Of a stretch of 5,387 bases of DNA, positions 1 to 5,387 are shown one piece after another. A program made the position numbers and the translations under genes. The stretch lies in NCBI GenBank assembly GCA_030428405.1, contig JAUIEH010000223.1:1-5387 (forward strand), given 5' to 3'. How positions within the stretch are numbered: the first letter of the stretch is position 1; each line of letters starts with the position of its first letter. The DNA is from Alphaproteobacteria bacterium. GTDB taxonomy: Bacteria > Pseudomonadota > Alphaproteobacteria > Caulobacterales > Maricaulaceae. Below the pieces are notes generated by a model. That model had not been told where the DNA came from and searched no databases. It saw only the letters and a list, made by a program, of their open reading frames with translations.

Positions 1-611
1 AGGAATACGAGCTCGGCATAGGCCGATTGCCAGAGCAGAAAATTGGAAATGCGCTTTTCGCCGCTGGTCCGGATGATGAGGTCGGGGTCGGGCGTATCTG
101 ACGTATCAAGATATTGCGCATAAAGCGCTTCATCTACGCTTGCCGGATCAAGGCTGCCAGCTGCGGCTTCTTCGGCGATCTTTTGCGCCGCACGCGCGAT
201 TTCGTTTCGTCCGCCATAGGAAAAAGCGATGGTCAGGAAGAACGCGTCATTCTCGCGGGTCAGCGTTTCAGCGCGCTCGATAATGCGGGCGAGATCGGGC
301 GCAAGCCCGGTGCGGTCGCCGATGACGCCGATGCGCACGCCCTCGGCGTGGAGCTTTTCGAGATCTGCGTCGACATAGCGGCGCAAGAGATCGAGCAGGT
401 CAGCGACTTCCTGGGCCGGGCGGCGCCAGTTTTCGGTCGAGAAACCGAAAAGGGTCAGACGCTTGACGCCGAGATCGCCGGCCGCCTTGACCGCTCGGCG
501 CACGGCCTCCACGCCCTCGCGATGACCGAATGCGCGCGGTCGATTGCGCGCGCGCGCCCAGCGGCCATTGCCGTCCATTATGATTGCGACGTGGAGCGGT
601 GCTTCTTTCAA
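1..611 (-). CDS. uppS: Undecaprenyl diphosphate synthase (cis-prenyltransferase), N-terminal part, cut by left window edge
   Basis: The enzyme condenses isopentenyl diphosphate units onto farnesyl diphosphate in cis to make C55 undecaprenyl diphosphate, precursor of the lipid carrier for peptidoglycan and other envelope glycans. The first 203 residues are present; family members are about 230-255 long, so a few dozen C-terminal residues lie outside. Seen: the diphosphate-binding motif MDGNGRWA at 12-19 with catalytic Asp13, FGHREGV at 28-34, FSTENWRRPAQEV at 57-69, and the signature RTSGEKRISNFLLWQ at 181-195 with Arg181, Glu185, Arg187 and Ser189. No ATG or GTG is available in frame between the frr stop and the conserved core. 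The only plausible start is TTG at 609-611, with AGG at 618-620 as Shine-Dalgarno core, 6 nt away. It lies 42 nt after frr in the same frame. The family call is very secure; the start is an inference. Confidence 0.95.
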   Translation of the reverse strand, partial: MKEAPLHVAIIMDGNGRWARARNRPRAFGHREGVEAVRRAVKAAGDLGVKRLTLFGFSTENWRRPAQEVADLLDLLRRYVDADLEKLHAEGVRIGVIGDRTGLAPDLARIIERAETLTRENDAFFLTIAFSYGGRNEIARAAQKIAEEAAAGSLDPASVDEALYAQYLDTSDTPDPDLIIRTSGEKRISNFLLWQSAYAELVF

Positions 612-631
612 AACCGGCCTAAACGCATCAT
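608..631 (-). other. Possible 7-codon minicistron overlapping the uppS start
   Basis: Two tandem ATG codons (629-631 and 626-628) open a seven-codon frame, MMRLGRF, whose TGA stop (608-610) overlaps the proposed TTG start of uppS (609-611) by two bases. Such overlap could couple uppS translation to ribosomes terminating just upstream. I see no strong Shine-Dalgarno sequence ahead of the ATGs (only CCGCGG), so its translation is unproven. It may be a chance feature or may reflect a different true uppS start. Confidence 0.25.
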
Positions 632-641
632 GCCGCGGAGA

Positions 642-655
642 GAGGCGCTCGCCTC
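642..655 (-). other. Small GC-rich hairpin across the frr stop codon
   Basis: GAGGC and GCCTC pair perfectly around a GAGC tetraloop (6 bp if the loop closes to two bases). The hairpin takes in two bases of the frr TGA stop and the first bases of the frr-uppS gap. No U-run follows, so it does not look like an intrinsic terminator. It might affect mRNA stability or coupling, or mean nothing. Confidence 0.25.
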
Positions 656-1220
656 AGACCTGCATGATCTCCTCTTCCTTCGTCTTCAGCTGCTCATCGA
701 TCGATTTGACATATTCGTCCGTGAGCTTCTGAACGTCATCGGCGCGGGACTTATGCTCGTCCTCGCTGATGACATTGTCCTTTTCCAGCCGCTTGAGCTG
801 ATCCATGGCGTGACGGCGCACATTGCGCGCAGCCACCCGCGCCTCTTCAGCATATTTGCCGGCCAGCTTGGCGAGTTCGGCGCGGCGCTCCTCGTTCAGC
901 GGAGGTATCGGTATACGGAGATTGACGCCGTCAACGACCGGATTGAGGCCAAGCCCGGCATTGCGGATCGCCTTGTCGATCGCGCCGACCAGGGACTTGT
1001 CCCAGATCTGAACCGATATCATGCGCGGCTCGGGCACGCTGATCGTGCCGACCTGATTGATCGGCGTCTCAGTTCCGTATGCGTCGACTTTGACCGGCTC
1101 GAGCAGCGCCGCCGAGGCGCGGCCCGTGCGCAGACCGCCGAATTCGGTCTTGAGTGCAGCGACAGCGCCCTCCATGCGGCGGCGCAGATCCTTCATGTCG
1201 AAATCGTCGGTGTCCGACAT
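654..1220 (-). CDS. frr: Ribosome recycling factor (RRF)
   Basis: RRF acts with EF-G to split post-termination ribosomes into subunits and release mRNA and tRNA. The protein has 188 residues, close to the usual 185. Seen: the first helix of the three-helix bundle at about 8-30, the hallmark RTGRASAALLEP at 31-42 leading into the beta-rich domain II (about 31-105), the hinge-proximal stretch NPVVDG...LRIPIPPLNEERR at 93-113, and the return helices with the conserved ARNVRR at 131-136 (Arg132 matches the functionally important E. coli Arg132). The C-terminal helix is charged and ends KTKEEEIMQV. The ATG start has a strong Shine-Dalgarno GGAAAGGA (1227-1234), 6 nt upstream and inside the last codons of pyrH. 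Only 2 nt separate the pyrH stop from this start, so the two are almost certainly translationally coupled. Confidence 0.98.
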   Translation of the reverse strand: MSDTDDFDMKDLRRRMEGAVAALKTEFGGLRTGRASAALLEPVKVDAYGTETPINQVGTISVPEPRMISVQIWDKSLVGAIDKAIRNAGLGLNPVVDGVNLRIPIPPLNEERRAELAKLAGKYAEEARVAARNVRRHAMDQLKRLEKDNVISEDEHKSRADDVQKLTDEYVKSIDEQLKTKEEEIMQV

Positions 1221-1222
1221 AA

Positions 1223-2014
1223 TCAGTCCTTTCCGGCGACCTGGTCATTTTCGATGACCGTGCAGACGCCCTCTCCCTCCAGAACGCGCGCCAGGCCGCC
1301 TTGTTCGTGAATGGAGAAGACCACGATCGGAATGGCGTTGTCGCGCATCAAGCTGACGGCGGCGGAATCCATCACCGCCAGATTCTTGGCCAGCACGTCA
1401 TGATAGCTCAGACGATCATAGCGTGTCGCATCGGGGTTGCGGCGCGGGTCGTCATTGTAGACGCCGTCGACCTGCGTGCCCTTGAAAAGCGCATCGCAGC
1501 CCATCTCGGCGGCGCGCAGCGCAGCCGCGGTGTCGGTGGTGAAAAACGGATTGCCGGTGCCGGCCGCAAAGATGACGACGCGACCCTTCTCCATATGGCG
1601 CACGGCCCGTCGGCGGATATAGGGCTCGCACACGGTCATCATGGGAATGGCGGAGAGCACGCGCGTGTCCACGCCCATGCGTTCGAGCGAGGTCTGCATG
1701 GCGAGGGCGTTCATCACCGTTGCGAGCATGCCCATGTAATCGGCGGAGGCGCGCTCCATTCCCTTCGCAGCCGCTGAGAAGCCGCGAAAGATGTTGCCGC
1801 CGCCGATGACGAGACAGATTTCGTAGCCTGCCGACCGCGCCGCGGCGATTTCGCTCGCGATGCGGTCGGCGACTTCGAGGTCGATGCCGTAGTTCTGCGC
1901 GCCCATGAGCGCTTCACCCGACACCTTGAGCAATATCCGCTTGAAGCGGCCGTCTCCCACGCGCCGGCTCTGTCCGGCTTCAGCCAGGGCGTCTTCGGCG
2001 GTGGGAGCGGTCAT
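1223..2014 (-). CDS. pyrH: Uridylate kinase (UMP kinase)
   Basis: Bacterial UMP kinase phosphorylates UMP to UDP with ATP, in de novo pyrimidine nucleotide synthesis. It is hexameric, belongs to the amino acid kinase fold and is typically feedback-inhibited by UTP and activated by GTP. Seen: the phosphate-binding KVSGEAL at 30-36, the glycine-rich GGGNIFRG at 71-78, ADYMGMLAT at 91-99, the UMP-site stretch GTGNPFFTTDTAA at 152-164, and the nucleotide-binding KGTQVDGVYNDDP at 178-190. At 263 residues it exceeds the usual 235-245. The excess is a polar N-terminal stretch of about 22 residues before the first strand (FKRILLKV). The ATG is supported by GGAG (2021-2024), 6 nt upstream. A GTG at residue 19 would give a more usual length but lacks a comparable ribosome site. 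A terminator-like hairpin precedes the gene; frr follows 2 nt after its stop. Confidence 0.98.
   Translation of the reverse strand: MTAPTAEDALAEAGQSRRVGDGRFKRILLKVSGEALMGAQNYGIDLEVADRIASEIAAARSAGYEICLVIGGGNIFRGFSAAAKGMERASADYMGMLATVMNALAMQTSLERMGVDTRVLSAIPMMTVCEPYIRRRAVRHMEKGRVVIFAAGTGNPFFTTDTAAALRAAEMGCDALFKGTQVDGVYNDDPRRNPDATRYDRLSYHDVLAKNLAVMDSAAVSLMRDNAIPIVVFSIHEQGGLARVLEGEGVCTVIENDQVAGKD
1227..1234 (-). promoter_or_regulatory. Ribosome binding site of frr, inside the 3' end of pyrH
   Basis: GGAAAGGA lies 6 nt before the frr ATG and encodes part of the last residues (GKD) of UMP kinase. The clear site and the TGA-TT-ATG junction fix the frr start and imply coupled translation of the pair. 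Confidence 0.85.
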
Positions 2015-2028
2015 GGCGGTCTCCGGTC

Positions 2029-2049
2029 AAAAACGCGGACGCTGTCCGC
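2029..2049 (-). terminator. Intrinsic terminator or attenuator between tsf and pyrH
   Basis: On the minus strand a perfect 6-bp stem (GCGGAC with GTCCGC) closes a three-base AGC loop. One G and then five T residues follow. It begins 5 nt after the tsf TAA and ends 14 nt before the pyrH ATG. Stem, short loop and U-run in this order fit a Rho-independent terminator, though five U after a G is a modest tail. Because pyrH and frr continue on the same strand, it would act as a partial terminator that lowers their expression relative to rpsB-tsf, unless pyrH has its own promoter inside tsf. I could not identify such a promoter by eye. Confidence 0.6.
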
Positions 2050-2054
2050 CGCGC

Positions 2055-2993
2055 TTAGGACTTGCCGGCGGCCGCGGCCACTTCGGCGGCGAAGTCCTCT
2101 TGTTTCTTCTCAACGCCTTCGCCGAGCGCCATGCGCACAAAACCGACCAACTCGACCGGTGCGCCGACTTCGCCTTTGGCGTCCTGCAGGACCTTCTCCA
2201 CCGTGCGTTCGCCGTCGATGACGAAGACCTGCTTCAAGAGAACTGATTCCTTGAAGAATTTCTGCAGCCCGCCTTCGACCATTTTCTCGATGATGTTGTC
2301 GGGCTTGCCGGACTCGCGCGCCTTTTCAGACAAAATGGCGCGCTCACGCTGAACCGTATCGGCGTCGACATCGTCGACATCCTTCGCGATCGGCGAAGCG
2401 GCCGCGACATGCATCGCGATCTTACGGCCGATATCGGCGAGCTTTTCCTTATCGCCTTCCGACTTCAGCGCGACGAGCACGCCGATGCGGCCCATGCCCT
2501 CGGCGACGACGCCGTGGACATAGCTCGCCACCACGCCCGGCTCAGCCGAAAGCGTGTTGGTCCGGCGAATGTTCATGTTCTCGCCGATCGTCGCGATCAG
2601 GTCGGTGAGCGTGTCCTTGGCGCTGGCGCCGCCGGCCATCGGAGAATTCTCCAGAACCGTCACGTCGCCATTGGTCTCGAGCGCAAGCTCGGCCACGTCC
2701 TTGACGTAAGACTGGAATTTCTCGTTGCGGCCGACAAAGTCGGTCTCGGCGTTGACTTCAACGACTGCGCCGAGCGCGCCGGTCGCGGTTTCACGCACGG
2801 CCACGCCGACAAGGCCTTCCGCGGCGACGCGGTCAGCCTTCTTGGCGGCTTTCGACAAGCCCTTCGCGCGCAGCCAGTCGATGGCGGCTTCGAGCTCGCC
2901 ATCATTCTCGGTCAGCGCTTTTTTGCAGTCCATCATGCCCGCGCCAGTGGTTTCGCGCAGTTCCTTCACGAGGGCGGCGGTGATCTCTGCCAT
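2055..2993 (-). CDS. tsf: Translation elongation factor Ts (EF-Ts)
   Basis: EF-Ts is the nucleotide exchange factor that releases GDP from EF-Tu so that it can be recharged with GTP. The protein has 312 residues, in the usual bacterial range (about 280-310). Seen: the N-terminal UBA-like domain at about 1-50 with signature LRETTGAGMMDCKKAL at 12-27; the core signature EVNAETDFVGRN at 79-90, in which Asp85-Phe86 correspond to the E. coli Asp80-Phe81 pair that invades EF-Tu near its Mg/GDP site; the second core subdomain with SYVHGVVAEGMGRIGVLVAL at 157-176; and IAMHVAAASP at 192-201. A coiled-coil-like helical stretch follows at about 210-250. The ATG start has AAGGA (3003-3007), 9 nt upstream. 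The gene lies 55 nt after rpsB, the near-universal rpsB-tsf pair, and is presumably co-transcribed from the rpsB promoter. Confidence 0.98.
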   Translation of the reverse strand: MAEITAALVKELRETTGAGMMDCKKALTENDGELEAAIDWLRAKGLSKAAKKADRVAAEGLVGVAVRETATGALGAVVEVNAETDFVGRNEKFQSYVKDVAELALETNGDVTVLENSPMAGGASAKDTLTDLIATIGENMNIRRTNTLSAEPGVVASYVHGVVAEGMGRIGVLVALKSEGDKEKLADIGRKIAMHVAAASPIAKDVDDVDADTVQRERAILSEKARESGKPDNIIEKMVEGGLQKFFKESVLLKQVFVIDGERTVEKVLQDAKGEVGAPVELVGFVRMALGEGVEKKQEDFAAEVAAAAGKS

Positions 2994-3048
2994 CAGATCG
3001 CGTCCTTATCTTATCGGTTCAGCGCCTCAATTAAGTGAGACGCCGCCA

Positions 3049-3912
3049 TCAGGTTGCCGTCGGTTGCTCGTCCGGCTGGGCGTCGGTTGCAGCAGCGTCC
3101 GGCGCCGGCGATTGCGCGGCGACTTCAGCTTCCGAAGCGGCGGCCATGGCTTCGTCCGGTTCGGCGAGCGCCGTTTCAACCGGATTTTCAGCCTCGCCCG
3201 GATCAACGCCAAAGCGGGCCGAAGCCTCAGACATGCCGTCCAGAGCCGCATCGGCGATCAACTCGCAATAAAGGCCGATCGCGCGCGCAGCGTCGTCATT
3301 GCCCGGGATCGGGAAGTCGACGATGTCGGGGTCGCAATTGGTGTCGACGACGGCGATGACCGGAATGCCCAGCTTGCGGGCCTCCTGGATCGCAATCGCT
3401 TCTTTATTGGTGTCGATGACGAACATCAGGTCAGGCGTGCCGCCCATTTCCTTGATGCCGCCCAGCGAGCGTTCGAGCTTGTCGCGCTCACGCGTCATCT
3501 GGAGCAGCTCTTTCTTGGTCAGACCCGTAGGGCCGTCCGTGTCGAGCATGTCCTGGAGGGCGCGCAGGCGCTGAATGGAATTGGAGATCGTGCGCCAATT
3601 CGTCAACGTGCCGCCGAGCCAGCGGTGGTTCACGAAATATTGCGCACACCGCTTTGCGGCCAGCGCCACGGCCTCGGAGGCCTGGCGCTTGGTGCCGACA
3701 AAGAGAACGCGCCCGCCCTCGGAAGCGACTTCGCGCGTCTTGACCAGCGCCTGATGCAGGAGCGGCACGGTGTGCGAGAGGTCGATAATGTGGATGTTGG
3801 AGCGCTCGCCGAAAATGTAGCGCTGCATTTTCGGGTTCCAGCGGTGGGTCTGGTGACCGAAATGGACGCCGGCTTCCAAAAGCTGGCGCATCGAGAAATC
3901 AGGCAGTGACAT
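3049..3912 (-). CDS. rpsB: 30S ribosomal protein S2 with acidic C-terminal extension
   Basis: S2 binds late in 30S assembly, on the back of the subunit between head and body, and helps recruit S1. The protein has 287 residues against 241 in E. coli. Seen: the N-terminal signature region LLEAGVHFGHQTHRWNPKM at 11-29, FGERSNIHIIDL at 34-45, VGTKRQAS at 72-79, the coiled-coil hairpin at about 105-155 with HRWLGGTLTNW just before it (96-106), and the second signature PDLMFVIDTNKEAI...LGIPVIAVVDTNCDP at 160-195. From about residue 229 the chain becomes a low-complexity Ala/Pro tail with 14 Asp/Glu, one Arg and no Lys over 59 residues, so the extension is strongly acidic and probably disordered. 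The ATG is preceded by only a weak GGAAAA site (3916-3921). The gene stands first in its transcription unit, behind a promoter and a structured leader. Confidence 0.98.
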   Translation of the reverse strand: MSLPDFSMRQLLEAGVHFGHQTHRWNPKMQRYIFGERSNIHIIDLSHTVPLLHQALVKTREVASEGGRVLFVGTKRQASEAVALAAKRCAQYFVNHRWLGGTLTNWRTISNSIQRLRALQDMLDTDGPTGLTKKELLQMTRERDKLERSLGGIKEMGGTPDLMFVIDTNKEAIAIQEARKLGIPVIAVVDTNCDPDIVDFPIPGNDDAARAIGLYCELIADAALDGMSEASARFGVDPGEAENPVETALAEPDEAMAAASEAEVAAQSPAPDAAATDAQPDEQPTAT

Positions 3913-4020
3913 CGTTTTTCCAATCTTTTCCGGTTCGCCTCGGCGGGCCGCGCCGGCCAGATGGCCGGACCGGATGGACGCGCAAAATCGCGCGCGCCCG
4001 AAAGACCCGCGTGTGGGATG
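3913..4020 (-). promoter_or_regulatory. Structured 5' leader of the rpsB-tsf mRNA
   Basis: About 108 nt lie between the predicted transcription start (around 4019-4020) and the rpsB ATG. Two hairpins are visible on the minus strand. The first is 8 bp with one G-U pair, with arms at 3992-3999 and 3976-3983 and an 8-nt loop. The second is a perfect GC-only 6-bp stem, CCGGCC-ATCT-GGCCGG, at 3953-3968. The stretch before the start codon is A-rich and carries GGAAAA twice. In E. coli, S2 represses its own operon through the rpsB leader. A similar role here is an inference from position, length and structure; I do not see the gammaproteobacterial motif itself. Confidence 0.5.
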
Positions 4021-4026
4021 GCGCGC

Positions 4027-4055
4027 GTTATAGGCGCCGATGGGCGGTGCGGCAA
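4027..4055 (-). promoter_or_regulatory. Sigma70-type promoter for rpsB-tsf
   Basis: A -35 box TTGCCG (4050-4055) and a -10 box TATAAC (4027-4032) are separated by exactly 17 bases. This matches vegetative promoters of alphaproteobacterial ribosomal genes, including the usual C before TTG and before TATAAC. The seven bases after the -10 box are all G or C, a discriminator type associated with stringent (ppGpp-responsive) control. It lies 32 bp past the dnaE stop and is the only convincing promoter I find in the window. Confidence 0.75.
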
Positions 4056-4086
4056 GCTTGGAAGACGACGCAATGCGCGCGTCAGC

Positions 4087-5387
4087 TCACATCTCCTCGA
4101 CGGCGAGCACGCCCGGCGCAGTCTTGAGAGCGGCGCGGGCGCCGGAATCGATGGGCCAGGGATCCGGCAAAGCGATCTCGACCTCGCGGCCTTCCTCCGT
4201 CGGCACGACCATCGAGACCTTGCCGCGATCGGCGTTCTCGCGCGCGTTCAGTCGTTCGAGCCGCGCCTTGATGTCGGCCAGCGCCTCCTTATCGGAGACG
4301 ATCACGCGCATGCCGCCATAAGCGCCTTTGAGCCGGTTCTCCAACGCCTCGACGGTGTCGAGAATGATCCGGGTCTCGCCGTCGCGCCCGACCAGGCGCG
4401 CGCTGCAGGCGACCGACATGCCCGCCTCCAGCAAATCGCGGCTGCGCACAAGCACTTCCGGCGGGACCAGCGCCTCAAATTCGCCCGTCGGGTCCGACAA
4501 AGCGACGAAGGCGAAGCGTTCATTCGAGCGCTGCGAGATTTTTTCGATCTTGCGGCGTACGACGCCGGCGACGATGGCGCGCTCGCGACCTTCCTCCACG
4601 AGCGCGGTCAGCTCGGCGGAGAAGACGACATTGCGCCGGCGCAACGCCTCGGCGGCCTCATCGAGCGGATGGCCGGAAAGATAAAAGCCGACCGCGGCGC
4701 GTTCCTCATCCAGGCGCTCATGCGCGCTCCACGGCTCGATCCGAGGCAGCTCGGGATCTGCGACCTCGCCCTCGCCGAACAGGCTGGACTGACCGCCCTG
4801 GCGCGCGCTTGCGCTGGAATTGGCCTCTGCGGTGAGAAGCTCGGCCGCCGCCATGGCGGCGCGCCGCTCAACGTCCAGACTGTCAAACGCGCCGGCGCGG
4901 GCAAGGTTCTCAAAGGCGCGCTTATTGACGTGTTTCGGATCGACCCGGCGAGCAAGTTCGAACACGGTCTTGAACGCGCCGCCTTCCTTGCGCGCGGCCA
5001 CCAGGCTTTCCATCGCCGAGGCGCCGACATTGCGCACGGCGCCCAACGCATAGCGGATCGAACCGTTCTCAACGGCGAAGTCGGCGTCCGACACATTCAC
5101 GTCGGGCGGCAGGACCGGGATTTTCAGCCGGCGCGCTTCCTGAACCAGGGTCGCGAGTTTGTCCGTGTTGTGAGAATCCAGGCTCATCAGCGCAGCCATG
5201 AACTCGACGGGGTGATTGGCTTTCAGATAGCCGGTCTGGAACGCAATCATGGCGTAGGCCGCGGCGTGCGACTTGTTGAACCCGTAGCCCGCGAACTGCG
5301 CGACCAGATCGAAAATATGCGACGCTTTTGATTTGGGCACGTCGTTTTTCGCTGCGCCCTCGAGGAAGCGGACGCGCTGCTTGTCCA
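4087..5387 (-). CDS. dnaE: DNA polymerase III alpha subunit (DnaE1), C-terminal 432 residues, cut by right window edge
   Basis: This is the catalytic subunit of the replicative polymerase. The PHP, palm and most of the fingers region lie outside the window; full-length members have about 1,100-1,200 residues. In the fragment: the end of the fingers with the family-typical FAGYGFNKSHAAAYA at 31-45 and YLKANHPVEFMAALM at 53-67; a tandem helix-hairpin-helix region at about 112-170 (LGAVRNVG...AFENLARAGAFDSL); a sliding-clamp binding motif QSSLF at 199-203; the conserved LSGHPLD at 236-242; an OB-fold at about 270-347; and a C-terminal region at 355-432, the part that contacts tau in E. coli. The complete clamp motif and tail argue for the replicative DnaE1 rather than the error-prone DnaE2/ImuC. 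A GTG at 5338-5340 is an internal codon, because the frame stays open and conserved (QRVRFLEGAA) to the edge. The gene ends TGA, with a second out-of-frame TGA two bases on. Confidence 0.97.
   Translation of the reverse strand, partial: DKQRVRFLEGAAKNDVPKSKASHIFDLVAQFAGYGFNKSHAAAYAMIAFQTGYLKANHPVEFMAALMSLDSHNTDKLATLVQEARRLKIPVLPPDVNVSDADFAVENGSIRYALGAVRNVGASAMESLVAARKEGGAFKTVFELARRVDPKHVNKRAFENLARAGAFDSLDVERRAAMAAAELLTAEANSSASARQGGQSSLFGEGEVADPELPRIEPWSAHERLDEERAAVGFYLSGHPLDEAAEALRRRNVVFSAELTALVEEGRERAIVAGVVRRKIEKISQRSNERFAFVALSDPTGEFEALVPPEVLVRSRDLLEAGMSVACSARLVGRDGETRIILDTVEALENRLKGAYGGMRVIVSDKEALADIKARLERLNARENADRGKVSMVVPTEEGREVEIALPDPWPIDSGARAALKTAPGVLAVEEM

Noticed and set aside
546..557. 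Alternating GC tract in uppS (and similar at 3990-3998 and 4021-4027) as a repeat or Z-DNA element.
   Set aside because: The tracts are short and expected in GC-rich DNA. The one in uppS is explained by Arg/Ala codons after the DGNGRWA motif.
114..1310. Long plus-strand open frame of 398 codons.
   Set aside because: It runs antisense to uppS, frr and the end of pyrH, all conserved family proteins. Its translation is rich in Arg/Ala/Asp with no recognisable domain, the usual shadow in GC-rich DNA.
3023..3040. Imperfect palindrome CTCACTTAATTGAG in the rpsB-tsf gap as an operator or terminator.
   Set aside because: One pair is mismatched, there is no loop or U-run, and no second copy exists elsewhere. 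No promoter boxes with proper spacing surround it.
2725..3909. Long plus-strand open frame of 394 codons.
   Set aside because: It is antisense to the start of tsf and all of rpsB, crosses the rpsB-tsf gap, and shows no family motif or ribosome site of note.
3961..5331. Long plus-strand open frame of 456 codons, the longest in the window.
   Set aside because: It is antisense to dnaE and the rpsB leader and promoter. Its composition mirrors the complement of dnaE codons and no domain is recognisable.
4087..5340. A separate 417-residue gene starting at GTG 5338-5340.
   Set aside because: The frame continues upstream without a stop to the window edge and encodes conserved DnaE sequence, so this GTG is an internal Val codon.
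1..5387. Mobile elements, CRISPR arrays, tRNA or rRNA genes, toxin-antitoxin or defence genes.
   Set aside because: No direct or inverted repeats of suitable length, no cloverleaf or rRNA-like sequence, and no genes outside the conserved housekeeping set were found. Almost all of the window is coding on one strand.

Overview
The window is an ordinary, well conserved piece of a GC-rich alphaproteobacterial chromosome. Protein sequences and gene order point to the Hyphomicrobiales (Rhizobiales); I cannot name a genus from the sequence. All recognised genes lie on the minus strand. In transcription order, from the right edge to the left, they are dnaE (C-terminal part), rpsB, tsf, pyrH, frr and uppS (N-terminal part). 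The order dnaE-rpsB-tsf-pyrH-frr-uppS, with uppS directly after frr rather than after dxr as in E. coli, is typical of alphaproteobacteria.

Layout. The right edge to 4087 is the end of the replicative DNA polymerase III alpha subunit. A 174-base gap (3913-4086) separates it from rpsB. This gap holds a strong-looking sigma70-type promoter (TTGCCG, 17 bp, TATAAC) with an all-G/C discriminator, then a leader of about 108 nt with two GC-rich hairpins. rpsB (S2) and tsf (EF-Ts) follow. A 40-base gap then contains a compact hairpin with a U-run, which looks like an intrinsic terminator or attenuator placed before pyrH. pyrH (UMP kinase) and frr (ribosome recycling factor) are separated by only 2 bases. 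uppS (undecaprenyl diphosphate synthase) begins 42 bases after frr, apparently at a TTG codon, and runs off the left edge.

How the genes work together. S2, EF-Ts and RRF serve ribosome assembly, elongation and recycling. UMP kinase feeds pyrimidine nucleotide synthesis. UppS makes the lipid carrier precursor for peptidoglycan. The cluster therefore joins translation capacity to nucleotide supply and envelope growth, and the promoter, leader and internal terminator are the likely control points.

I see no mobile element, CRISPR array, RNA gene, phage gene or new biological system here. The long plus-strand open frames are antisense shadows of the conserved genes. The points worth a second look are regulatory: the rpsB promoter and leader, the tsf-pyrH terminator-like hairpin, the non-AUG uppS start with an overlapping minicistron, and the acidic tail of S2.
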